Positions 24,651 through 32,439 of a stretch of DNA of 32,439 bases are shown piece by piece; the stretch's first letter is position 1, and the number at the start of each line of letters is the position of its first letter. The notes under the pieces are model-generated. The model made no database searches, was not told where the DNA came from, and saw only the letters and a program-made list of their open reading frames with translations. This DNA comes from Chitinophagaceae bacterium. GTDB taxonomy: Bacteria > Bacteroidota > Bacteroidia > Chitinophagales > Chitinophagaceae. The position numbers were made by a program, and so were the translations under genes. The stretch lies in assembly GCA_025449935.1 (NCBI GenBank), contig JANWIJ010000060.1:1-32439 (forward strand). The letters are read 5' to 3'.

Positions 24651-25856
24651 ATGTCAAAGAAAGTTGTTTTGGGTTTTAGCGGGGGACTGGACACTTCCTA
24701 TTGTGTGAAATACCTCACCGAAGAGATGGGTTACGAAGTACACAGTATTGTTGTAAATACCGGCGGCTTCACCGATGAAGAGTTAAAAAAGATTGAAGAA
24801 CATGCCGGCAATCTTGGTGTCAGGTCACACAAAGCCGTGAATGCTGTAAAGACTTACTATGACCGGATCATCAAATACCTGGTTTACGGCAATGTGCTGA
24901 AGAATAATACGTACCCGTTAAGTGTATCAGCAGAAAGACTGAGCCAGGCATTACATATCGCGGAGCATGCATCAGCCCTGAACGCTGATGCCGTGGCACA
25001 TGGCAGCACCGGTGCGGGCAATGACCAGGTAAGGTTTGACATGATCTTTAACATCATGATCCCCGGTGTGGAAATTATCACCCCTGTCAGGGATTTAAAA
25101 CTCAGCCGTGAAGACGAAATAGCCTACCTGAAAAGCAAAGGGGTGGAAATGAATTATGAAAAAGCAATGTACTCGATCAATAAAGGCCTGTGGGGAACCA
25201 GTGTTGGCGGGAAAGAAACACTTTCATCTAAAGGAATGTTACCGGAAGAGGCCTGGCCCACCCCCGTGACAAAAAAAGGAACCGAGGAAGTTAAACTTCA
25301 CTTCGAAAAAGGGGAACTGAAAAAGATAAATGACAAAAAGTTTTCACACCCTTCCGATGCGATTCAATACCTCCAGGCACTTGCAGGACCTTACGGCATT
25401 GGTCGTGACATTCATGTAGGTGATACCATTATCGGTATAAAAGGCCGGGTTGGTTTTGAGGCAGCTGCTCCCATGGTCATTATTAAAGCACACCATGCAC
25501 TCGAAAAACATGTTTTGACCAAATGGCAATTACAGTGGAAGGATCAATTGGCCCAGTTCTATGGTAACTGGCTCCACGAAGGCCAGATACTGGACCCGGT
25601 CATGATTGATATTGAATCCTATTTTGAAAGCAGCCAGCGGAATGTAACCGGGGATGTATTCGTTCAGGTTCATCCCTATCATTTCCAGGTAACAGGTATT
25701 GAAAGTAAATACGACCTGATGAACAGTAAATTTGGAAAATACGGAGAAATGAACAATGGCTGGACTGGTGACGACGTAAGAGGGTTCAGCAAAATATTTG
25801 GCAACCAGACAATGATCTATCACCAGGTAAAAGAAGATGCAAATGCCAAGCATTAG
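24651..25856 (+). CDS. argG: Argininosuccinate synthase
   Basis: A 401-residue cytoplasmic enzyme that joins citrulline and aspartate using ATP. The P-loop-like motif VVLGFSGGLDTSY lies at about residues 5-17, followed by the family segments AHGSTGAGNDQVRFD and a central MNYEKAMYSINKGLWG. The start is the ATG at 24651; a TTG nine bases upstream would add three residues and is less likely. Its last codons overlap the argC start, indicating coupling. In this operon it acts on the citrulline released by ArgE. Confidence 0.96.
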   Translation: MSKKVVLGFSGGLDTSYCVKYLTEEMGYEVHSIVVNTGGFTDEELKKIEEHAGNLGVRSHKAVNAVKTYYDRIIKYLVYGNVLKNNTYPLSVSAERLSQALHIAEHASALNADAVAHGSTGAGNDQVRFDMIFNIMIPGVEIITPVRDLKLSREDEIAYLKSKGVEMNYEKAMYSINKGLWGTSVGGKETLSSKGMLPEEAWPTPVTKKGTEEVKLHFEKGELKKINDKKFSHPSDAIQYLQALAGPYGIGRDIHVGDTIIGIKGRVGFEAAAPMVIIKAHHALEKHVLTKWQLQWKDQLAQFYGNWLHEGQILDPVMIDIESYFESSQRNVTGDVFVQVHPYHFQVTGIESKYDLMNSKFGKYGEMNNGWTGDDVRGFSKIFGNQTMIYHQVKEDANAKH

Positions 25857-26823
25857 AGCCGGTATTATCGGGGGAGCAGGTTATACGGGTGGCGAACTCA
25901 TTCGCATATTGATCCACCACCCGGATGTATCTGTTTCTTTTATTCATAGCCGGAGCAATGCCGGTAACCCGGTCTATACCGTTCACCAGGACCTGCTTGG
26001 AGAAACGGAGCTTAGGTTTTCCGGTGAATTGCAGGAGGATGCGGATGTAATTTTTCTTTGTTTGGGCCACGGCGAATCAAAAAAATTTCTCGTTGAAAAT
26101 AAGATCCCGGTTAAGACCCGGATTATCGATTTAGCGAATGATTTCCGCCTTAGCAGTAATGCTGCTTTCGGCAGCCGCCAGTTTGTATATGGCCTTCCTG
26201 AATTGAACAGGGATAAAATCAGGACTGCAAAAGATATCGCGAACCCGGGTTGTTTCGCAACAACTATTCAACTGGGCCTGTTACCGCTGGCTAAAGCAGG
26301 CTTGCTCAACGAAGTTTATACGACCGGCATTACCGGTTCAACAGGCGCCGGCCAATCGCTGGCACAGACTTCACATTTCAGCTGGAGAGCTAATAATATC
26401 CAGGCTTATAAGACGCTCACACACCAGCATCTCGGAGAGATCGGCGAATCGCTTTTACAATTACAACCCAACAGTAATATTGATCTCAGCTTTGTGCCCT
26501 GGCGGGGTGATTTCACCAGGGGAATATTTGTCAGCTCCACCCTCTCCTGTGACCTGAGCCTGGTAGAATTGAATATTATCTATTCTGAATTTTATAAGGA
26601 CCACCCGTTCACGCATATCAGCCGGGATGCGATCTTCTTAAAACAGGTGGTAAATACCAATAAGGCATTGATACAACTCGAGAAAGCGGGTACCAAGCTG
26701 GTAATACATTCCGTAACAGATAATTTAATAAAGGGGGCCAGCGGGCAGGCGGTTCAGAATATGAACCTGATGTTTGGAATAGATGAAACCGCAGGGCTCA
26801 GACTTAAAGCTAATTATTTCTAA
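25837..26823 (+). CDS. argC: N-acetyl-gamma-glutamyl-phosphate reductase
   Basis: A 328-residue NADPH-dependent reductase that turns N-acylglutamyl phosphate into the semialdehyde. It begins with the Rossmann motif AGIIGGAGYTGGELIRIL, has LANDFRLS in mid-sequence, and carries the catalytic cysteine Cys139 in NPGCFATTIQLGLLPL. GSTGAGQSLAQTSHFSWR and FVPWRGDFTRGIF follow; the FVPWRGDFTRG form is a variant of the usual HxxPxxRG region. The start overlaps the argG end; ATG at 25837 or 25843 are both possible. Confidence 0.95.
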   Translation: MQMPSIRAGIIGGAGYTGGELIRILIHHPDVSVSFIHSRSNAGNPVYTVHQDLLGETELRFSGELQEDADVIFLCLGHGESKKFLVENKIPVKTRIIDLANDFRLSSNAAFGSRQFVYGLPELNRDKIRTAKDIANPGCFATTIQLGLLPLAKAGLLNEVYTTGITGSTGAGQSLAQTSHFSWRANNIQAYKTLTHQHLGEIGESLLQLQPNSNIDLSFVPWRGDFTRGIFVSSTLSCDLSLVELNIIYSEFYKDHPFTHISRDAIFLKQVVNTNKALIQLEKAGTKLVIHSVTDNLIKGASGQAVQNMNLMFGIDETAGLRLKANYF

Positions 26824-26832
26824 ATTATATTA

Positions 26833-27984
26833 ATGAACCTATTCGACGTCTACCCGGTAAATGACATCATCATTGTTAAGGCCAAAGGCTCTTACGTCTG
26901 GGATGATAAAGGGGAACAATACCTGGACCTGTATGGTGGCCACGCGGTGATCAGTATTGGTCATACCCATCCTCATTGGGTAAAACGGATCGAAGAACAA
27001 TTGCACCAGATTGCCTTTTATTCCAACTCCGTCAGGATTCCGTTACAACAACAACTGGCGGAAAAACTTGGGAAAATTTCCGGCAAAACAGATTACCAGC
27101 TTTTTCTTTGCAACAGTGGTGCTGAAGCAAATGAAAATGCACTGAAGCTGGCCTCCTTTCATAATGGAAGAAAAAAAGTAATAGCCTTCAGCAAATCTTT
27201 TCACGGCAGGACCTCGTTGGCTGTTGCAGCCACTGATAACAGGAACTATGCTGCCCCGGTTAACGAGACAGATCATGTTATCTTCCTTCCCTTCAACGAT
27301 GAAAATGCCTTAACCGAATGTTTCCGGCAGCATGGACAGGAAATCTCATCCGTGATCATCGAAGGGATCCAGGGCGTTGGCGGCATTAATGTAGCTGACG
27401 AAACTTTTCTCCGGCTCATACGATCCTTGTGTGATGAACATGGCAGTGTTTATATTGCTGACAGCATTCAATGCGGGTATGGCCGGAGCGGCAAATTTTT
27501 CAGTCATGATTTTGCCGGTGTCAATGCTGATATCTATACGATGGCTAAAGGCATGGGCAACGGGTTCCCCGTGGCAGGTATCATAATTGCGCCGCAAATT
27601 AAACCAAAACACTTTCAATTGGGAACCACATTCGGGGGCAATCACCTGGCCTGTGCTGCAGCATTAGCTGTGCTCGAGATCATCGAAGAAGAAAAACTCA
27701 TGGGCAATGCGGTCATGATGGGAAAATACCTGAAAGATGAACTCGAAAACATACCGGGTATAAAAAATATAAGAGGCCGGGGCCTGATGATCGGGTTTGA
27801 TGTACCGGCGGAAATGAAGGACCTGAAGAAAAATCTGTTGCTAAACCAAAAAGTATTTACCGGGGAAGCCAAACCCAATGTAATCCGGTTGTTGCCATCG
27901 CTGGCCCTGAAGAAAAGAGATGCCGAACAATTCATAGATTCGATAAAGGAAGAAATACAAAATATTGTTACCCCCGTCAGTTAA
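26833..27984 (+). CDS. argD: N-acylornithine aminotransferase
   Basis: A 383-residue class III PLP-dependent aminotransferase that forms N-acylornithine from the semialdehyde and glutamate. Visible are YLDLYGGHAVISIGHTHP near residue 35, FLCNSGAEANENALKLA (phosphate-binding region), FHGRTSLAVAATDN, VIIEGIQGVGGINVA, the PLP aspartate in YIADSIQCGYGRSG (many relatives have DEVQ here; the Glu is replaced by Ser in DSIQ), and the Schiff-base Lys239 in YTMAKGMGNGFPVAG. It lies 9 bp after argC and 3 bp before argF'. Confidence 0.93.
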   Translation: MNLFDVYPVNDIIIVKAKGSYVWDDKGEQYLDLYGGHAVISIGHTHPHWVKRIEEQLHQIAFYSNSVRIPLQQQLAEKLGKISGKTDYQLFLCNSGAEANENALKLASFHNGRKKVIAFSKSFHGRTSLAVAATDNRNYAAPVNETDHVIFLPFNDENALTECFRQHGQEISSVIIEGIQGVGGINVADETFLRLIRSLCDEHGSVYIADSIQCGYGRSGKFFSHDFAGVNADIYTMAKGMGNGFPVAGIIIAPQIKPKHFQLGTTFGGNHLACAAALAVLEIIEEEKLMGNAVMMGKYLKDELENIPGIKNIRGRGLMIGFDVPAEMKDLKKNLLLNQKVFTGEAKPNVIRLLPSLALKKRDAEQFIDSIKEEIQNIVTPVS

Positions 27985-27987
27985 AGA

Positions 27988-28941
27988 ATGAAAAATTTTA
28001 TCTCCGTTCATGACGTTACTGATATTGACAGCCTGGTAAAGACAGCTTTACAATATAAAGCCAGTCCATTTACCGATAAGAGCCTGGGTGTCCACAAACG
28101 GCTAGGATGCCTATTTCTCAACCCCAGTATGCGCACAAGACTTAGCACCCAGATTGCAGCCCAGAACCTGGGCATGGAAGCCATCGTGTTTAATGTAAGC
28201 GGCGAAGGATGGTCCCTGGAATTTGAAGAAGAAGCTATCATGAGCGGAACTACCGTAGAGCATGTGAAAGATGCCGCTCCCGTTTTTGGAAAATATTTTG
28301 ACATCCTGGCTATCCGCACGTTCCCCTCCCTGAAGAACAGGGAAGATGATTACAGCGAACTGTACATAAAGCAGTTTATCCGCTATGCCGGAATACCGGT
28401 AGTGAGCCTGGAAAGCGCTACCCTGCACCCCCTTCAAAGTCTTACCGACATCATTACCATAACAGAGGTTTTTAAGGAGGAGCGAAAACCGAAAATTGTT
28501 TTAAGCTGGGCGCCCCATGTAAAACCATTACCACAATGCGTAGCCAACAGTTTTTCACAGTGGGTTAATGCATGGGGCAGGGCTGATTTTGTCATCACGC
28601 ATCCGGAAGATTATGAATTAAGCGAAGAATTTACAAAAGGGGCAACCATCACCCATCACCAGGAAGAGGCATTGCAGGGAGCCGATTTTGTATATGTAAA
28701 GAACTGGAGCACCTATCACGATTACGGAAAATTGTATGAAAGTGATCCCAAATGGATGCTGACCAATAAGAAACTGGAGTTGACAAACCAGGCCAGGGTT
28801 ATGCATTGCCTTCCCGTGAGGCGGAATGTTGAACTGAGTGATGAAATCCTTGATGGACCAGCGAGCATCGTTACGCAGCAGGCTGCCAACCGGGTTTGGG
28901 CGGCACAGGCTGTTCTTTCAGCCATCTTGAAAAGTAAATGA
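27988..28941 (+). CDS. argF': N-acylornithine carbamoyltransferase (argF' type)
   Basis: A 317-residue transcarbamylase of the Bacteroidota acylornithine group, not the standard ornithine carbamoyltransferase. The carbamoyl-phosphate site reads FLNPSMRTRLSTQ (residues 43-55), HPLQSLTDIITI lies mid-sequence, and the second-domain motif is VMHCLPVRRNVE. It makes N-acylcitrulline from N-acylornithine, so deacylation comes later. In Bacteroides fragilis the enzyme uses N-succinylornithine and position 90 is Pro, while the acetyl-specific Xanthomonas enzyme has Glu at the matching site (recalled from published work). Here residue 90 is Val in SGTTVEHV, so the acyl group cannot be assigned. The last four bases overlap argB (ATGA). 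Confidence 0.92.
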   Translation: MKNFISVHDVTDIDSLVKTALQYKASPFTDKSLGVHKRLGCLFLNPSMRTRLSTQIAAQNLGMEAIVFNVSGEGWSLEFEEEAIMSGTTVEHVKDAAPVFGKYFDILAIRTFPSLKNREDDYSELYIKQFIRYAGIPVVSLESATLHPLQSLTDIITITEVFKEERKPKIVLSWAPHVKPLPQCVANSFSQWVNAWGRADFVITHPEDYELSEEFTKGATITHHQEEALQGADFVYVKNWSTYHDYGKLYESDPKWMLTNKKLELTNQARVMHCLPVRRNVELSDEILDGPASIVTQQAANRVWAAQAVLSAILKSK

Positions 28942-29723
28942 CTAAGCTATACATCATAAAAATCGGGGGTAATATCATTGATGATGAAAAAAAGCTGGCT
29001 GCTTTCCTGAAGGAGTTTGCTTCCATTGATGAGCATAAAATATTGGTGCATGGGGGTGGTAAACAGGCAACCCGGCTGGCAGAGGAATTAAAAATTTCCC
29101 AGCAGGTAGTAGAGGGCAGGAGGATAACGGATGCCGAAACACTAAAGGTTGTAACGATGGTGTATGCCGGCCTGATCAATAAGAACATTGTAGCTGCCCT
29201 CCAGGCCAGCAATTGCAACTCGATGGGGCTTTGCGGGGCTGACGGGGATACGATCCTGGCTCACAAAAGAAAACACCCCGTAATGGACTATGGATTTGTG
29301 GGTGATGTGGATACAATTAATACCAGCCTGATTACCTTCCTGCTTGAAAAAAATATTACGCCGGTCTTTGCTCCCATCACCCATGACCAGCAGGGTCAAT
29401 TGCTAAATACGAATGCCGATACAATTGCCCAGGAACTTGCAAAAGGATTGAGTGGTTTTTTTGAAGTGACCCTGGTGTATTCTTTTGAAAAAAGTGGTGT
29501 TTTGCTGGATACCAATGATGATCGTACCCTGGTCCCCGAAATTAACCCGGAGTCCTATCATCAACTGAAAGCCGGTAAAAAAATATTCGCGGGTATGATC
29601 CCCAAACTGGACAATGCTTTCACTGCTTTAAACAGTGGGGTAAAAAAAGTAATTATCGGGAAAGCCGAAGAACTGAAAAGTTTATTGTCCGGATCAGCCG
29701 GTACAAGCATTGTTAATGAATAA
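28938..29723 (+). CDS. argB: Acetylglutamate kinase
   Basis: A 261-residue amino-acid kinase family enzyme that phosphorylates the gamma-carboxyl of N-acylglutamate. It shows the N-terminal IIKIGGNIIDD, the glycine-rich ILVHGGGKQATRLAEEL, RRITDAETLKVV, LCGADGDTILAHKR, LNTNADTIAQELAKGL and AGMIPKLDNAFTAL. The length is typical of the short class that lacks the N-terminal arginine-sensing helix, so feedback inhibition by arginine is not indicated (inference). It overlaps argF' by an ATGA and argE by 8 bp. Confidence 0.95.
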   Translation: MTKLYIIKIGGNIIDDEKKLAAFLKEFASIDEHKILVHGGGKQATRLAEELKISQQVVEGRRITDAETLKVVTMVYAGLINKNIVAALQASNCNSMGLCGADGDTILAHKRKHPVMDYGFVGDVDTINTSLITFLLEKNITPVFAPITHDQQGQLLNTNADTIAQELAKGLSGFFEVTLVYSFEKSGVLLDTNDDRTLVPEINPESYHQLKAGKKIFAGMIPKLDNAFTALNSGVKKVIIGKAEELKSLLSGSAGTSIVNE

Positions 29724-30786
29724 AGAACTGAACATATTGCAGGAGGAAGCAATTGCTTTACTGAAAGACCTGATCATGATTCCTTCCTTCAGTAAACAGG
29801 AAGACCAGACTGCGGGCTTGCTTTGCCATTTTATCGGTTCCAGGAATATAGAACATACCCGGGTGGGCAATAATGTGTTTGCCCTCAACAGGAATTTTGA
29901 CCCGGTCAAACCAACTATCCTGCTTAATTCCCACCATGATACGGTAAAACCGAACCCGCAATACACGAAAGACCCGTTTAGCCCGGTTGTTGAAAATGAC
30001 AAATTGTTTGGCCTGGGAAGCAATGATGCCGGGGGCTGCCTGGTTTCCCTGCTTTCGGCTTTCTTATACTTTTATGATAAAACGGGCTTGAAATACAATA
30101 TTGTTTTTGCAGCAACGGCTGAAGAAGAAATTTCAGGTGCGGGAGGAATTGAATACGCTTTATCTTATTTGCCTGAAATTAACTGTGCCATTGTTGGCGA
30201 ACCCACGCAAATGCAGATGGCCGTAGCGGAAAGGGGTTTGATGGTGCTGGATTGCACCGCCTATGGAAAGGCCGGCCACGCGGCCAGGAACGAAGGCGAG
30301 AATGCTATTGCGAAAGCAACAAAAGACATTGAATGGTTCAACAGTTACCAGTTCCCAAAAATCTCTGCGTTGCTTGGCGCGAATAAAATGAATGTGACGG
30401 TTATTGAAACCGAAAATAAGGCACACAATGTAATTCCCGGGCAATGCAAATTTGTGGTGGATACAAGAATTAACGAGCTCTACGATTTCGAAGAAGTACT
30501 GGATACGATCAGGCTGCATGTACAAGCTGAAGTCAGTCCCCGGAGTACCCGGCTTCGTTCCACTTCCATTGCTGCGGACCATCCCCTGGTCAAAGCAGGA
30601 CGGGCCCTTGGAAGAATTTCCTATGGATCTCCCACTACATCTGATAAAGCGTTGATGCCTTTCCCCGCTTTGAAAATAGGGCCGGGAGATTCTGCCCGCA
30701 GTCATACGGCGGATGAATATATTTATATGGATGAAATAAGAGCGGGAATTGAATTGTATATTCAACTTTTAAACCAGGTGCTATGA
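29716..30786 (+). CDS. argE: M20-family deacylase, ArgE type
   Basis: A 356-residue zinc-dependent peptidase-family M20 enzyme. Expected metal ligands lie in NSHHDTV (His73, Asp75), GLGSNDAGGC (bridging Asp104), ATAEEEISG (catalytic Glu and ligand near 137-138), AIVGEPTQ (Glu162) and ARSHTADEY near the C-terminus. In this operon it should release citrulline from N-acylcitrulline, since carbamoylation occurs on the acylated intermediate (inference from the argF' type). The ATG at 29716 is preferred over the TTG at 29710. It overlaps argB by 8 bp and argH by an ATGA. Confidence 0.9.
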   Translation: MNKELNILQEEAIALLKDLIMIPSFSKQEDQTAGLLCHFIGSRNIEHTRVGNNVFALNRNFDPVKPTILLNSHHDTVKPNPQYTKDPFSPVVENDKLFGLGSNDAGGCLVSLLSAFLYFYDKTGLKYNIVFAATAEEEISGAGGIEYALSYLPEINCAIVGEPTQMQMAVAERGLMVLDCTAYGKAGHAARNEGENAIAKATKDIEWFNSYQFPKISALLGANKMNVTVIETENKAHNVIPGQCKFVVDTRINELYDFEEVLDTIRLHVQAEVSPRSTRLRSTSIAADHPLVKAGRALGRISYGSPTTSDKALMPFPALKIGPGDSARSHTADEYIYMDEIRAGIELYIQLLNQVL

Positions 30787-32117
30787 AACTCTGGCAGAAA
30801 GATAAAGCCTCGTTGAAAGAAGTGGAAACATTCACGGTCGGCAAAGACCGTGAAATGGATATGTATCTCGCCGCGTTTGACATCCTTGGTTCCTTAGCCC
30901 ATATAGCCATGCTGGAGTCTGTTGGTTTACTGACAAAAGATGAATTAACCAAGCTGCAGAAAGCATTAAAGGATATTTATGAACAGGTACAGCAAAATGA
31001 ATTCCGTCTGCAGGATGATGTGGAGGATATCCATTCCCAGGTAGAAATATTGCTGACCCGGCAACTCGGAGATATTGGCAAAAAGATTCACAGTGCCCGC
31101 AGCAGGAATGACCAGGTGCTGGTAGATATCAAATTATTCCTGCGGAATGAACTGGAAGAGCTGGTTAAAGATATTTTATCCCTATTTGATTTACTGCAAA
31201 TACAAAGTGAAAAGTACAGGGATTACCTGCTGCCGGGTTATACGCACTTGCAATTGGCCATGCCTTCTTCGTTTGGTCTTTGGTTTGGCGCCTATGGGGA
31301 AAGCCTCGCAGATGATGTTCTAACGATCAGGGCCGCCTATGAAATAGTGAATAAAAATCCCCTCGGCTCTGCCGCAGGTTATGGTTCCTCATTCCCCATA
31401 AACCGGAAACTGACAACTACCCTGCTTGGTTTTGATGATTTAAACTATAACGTGGTATACGCACAAATGGGGAGGGGAAAAGCGGAAAGAGTGGTGGCGC
31501 AGGCCCTTTCAAATGTTGCCGATACCCTGTCAAGGCTCAGTATGGATGCCTGCCTGTACCTGAATCAAAACTTTGGCTTTATCAGTTTCCCTGCCGAGCT
31601 TACGACCGGCAGCAGCATCATGCCACATAAAAAAAACCCGGATGTTTTTGAGTTGATCCGGAGTCATTGTAACCGGATCAAAGCCTTGCCCAACGAGATC
31701 ATGCTGATGACCACCAACCTGCCTTCGGGTTATCACCGTGACCTGCAATTATTAAAAGAACACTTATTCCCTGCCTTCAGCACCCTGAAAGAATGTATCG
31801 GCATGGCGGGTTTGATGCTGTCAAATATTGAAATAAGAAAAGACATTACGGCTGATGAACAGTATAAATACATCTTCAGTGTAGAAGAAGTAAATAAACT
31901 GGTCAATACCGGGATACCCTTCAGGGATGCCTACAAAAAAATAGGAATGGATATTGAATCCGGGAATTTCTCCTGGAACAACCATATTAACCACACGCAT
32001 GAGGGAAGTATCGGCAATCTCTGTACTGCGGAAATAAAAAAGGGAATGGAAAAAGTGGTAGCCTCTTTTCCGTTTCAAAAAGTAAACGCTGCCCTGGGCA
32101 AGCTGACCGAAAATTAA
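30783..32117 (+). CDS. argH: Argininosuccinate lyase
   Basis: A 444-residue member of the fumarase/aspartase superfamily that cleaves argininosuccinate to arginine and fumarate, the last step of the pathway. Signatures are LQDDVEDIHSQVE, KKIHSARSRNDQVLVD, LLPGYTHLQLAMPSS, and the family signature GSSIMPHKKNPD at residues 276-287, carrying the catalytic serine loop. It overlaps the argE stop by an ATGA and closes the operon. The following gene is convergent, with only one base between stop codons, and no separate terminator hairpin was seen. Confidence 0.96.
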   Translation: MKLWQKDKASLKEVETFTVGKDREMDMYLAAFDILGSLAHIAMLESVGLLTKDELTKLQKALKDIYEQVQQNEFRLQDDVEDIHSQVEILLTRQLGDIGKKIHSARSRNDQVLVDIKLFLRNELEELVKDILSLFDLLQIQSEKYRDYLLPGYTHLQLAMPSSFGLWFGAYGESLADDVLTIRAAYEIVNKNPLGSAAGYGSSFPINRKLTTTLLGFDDLNYNVVYAQMGRGKAERVVAQALSNVADTLSRLSMDACLYLNQNFGFISFPAELTTGSSIMPHKKNPDVFELIRSHCNRIKALPNEIMLMTTNLPSGYHRDLQLLKEHLFPAFSTLKECIGMAGLMLSNIEIRKDITADEQYKYIFSVEEVNKLVNTGIPFRDAYKKIGMDIESGNFSWNNHINHTHEGSIGNLCTAEIKKGMEKVVASFPFQKVNAALGKLTEN

Positions 32118-32118
32118 A

Positions 32119-32439
32119 CTACTGGTAAACGTTCTTATCGTGTTTTTGCATAAATCGCTTACAGGTATCTTCATCCAGCAGGGTCCACCCAAACTGCTGG
32201 TATAATCCATGCGCATCCCTTGTACCCAGCATCCAGCGTCTTAATCCCTGGAGATCGGGATGAGCATGAATAACTTCCATCAGCCATTTTGATAACCCCC
32301 TGCCCCGGTATGCCTCCAGTATAAAAACATCTGCCAGGTAAGCAAAGGTGGCGCTGTCAGTGATGACCCTGCCAAACCCGATTTGGGTGGCCTCGAAATA
32401 CAGACCAAAGCAAAGTGAGTTCCGGATGGATCGTTCGGC
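32119..32439 (-). CDS. GNAT-family N-acetyltransferase (N-terminus outside window)
   Basis: The C-terminal 106 residues of a protein entering from beyond the right edge, ending with TAG at 32121-32119. Visible are CFGLYFEATQIGFGRVITD, TFAYLADVFILEAYRGRGLSKWLM (acetyl-CoA-binding loop YRGRGLS) and a C-terminal GLYQQFGW, all typical of small stand-alone GNAT enzymes. The substrate cannot be told. It is convergent with argH and unlikely to belong to the arginine operon. Confidence 0.88.
   Translation of the reverse strand, partial: AERSIRNSLCFGLYFEATQIGFGRVITDSATFAYLADVFILEAYRGRGLSKWLMEVIHAHPDLQGLRRWMLGTRDAHGLYQQFGWTLLDEDTCKRFMQKHDKNVYQ

Overview
The window reads as a chromosomal segment of a Bacteroidota bacterium, most likely a member or close relative of the Chitinophagaceae (family level is inference). 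Supporting signs are a PorP/SprF-type IX secretion protein, the Bacteroidota-style argF' carbamoyltransferase inside a complete arginine operon, AT-rich gene starts without clear Shine-Dalgarno sequences, TAnnTTTG-like -7 boxes, and soluble kinases carrying the AGIAHEIQNPLNFVNNF H-box variant. No tRNA, rRNA, CRISPR array, insertion sequence or phage gene was found.

Region 1 (1-14266, all minus strand) is the unusual part: a signalling operon transcribed toward position 1. Its order is a TPR-coupled soluble histidine kinase, a gutted FIST-gene remnant, a small EthD-like protein, two tandem FIST sensory proteins, a second soluble histidine kinase, and a giant protein whose first 2754 residues fill 1-8264 and continue out of the window. 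The giant protein starts with a SnoaL/NTF2-like domain. It then repeats a unit of 182-193 residues thirteen complete times plus one partial, each unit a globular sensor-like module followed by a near-invariant helical linker. The modules fall into about four sequence classes in mosaic order. No transmembrane segment, response regulator or DNA-binding protein is visible in this region, so it looks like a cytoplasmic multi-input signal integrator whose output lies beyond position 1.

Region 2 (14369-23625) is a mixed housekeeping stretch: an NTF2-like protein, a PGM1-like ATP-grasp ligase downstream of anmK, upp divergent from anmK, a PorP/SprF outer-membrane protein preceded by a palindromic operator-like site in two copies, an SLC13/DASS anion transporter and a 3-methyladenine DNA glycosylase on the minus strand, an EI24-like membrane protein and an RsmI-like methyltransferase on the plus strand, and a small single-pass membrane protein.

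Region 3 (about 23626-32117, plus strand) is a full eight-gene arginine operon: GNAT acyltransferase, argG, argC, argD, argF', argB, argE, argH, with ATGA or short overlaps at several junctions. Together these would make arginine from glutamate by the N-acylated route, in which carbamoylation precedes deacylation. The roughly 300-bp leader holds a possible 40-codon peptide ending near an Arg-Pro-Arg-Arg run, immediately followed by a hairpin, which suggests (but does not prove) attenuation-like control. A partial GNAT acetyltransferase on the minus strand closes the window.
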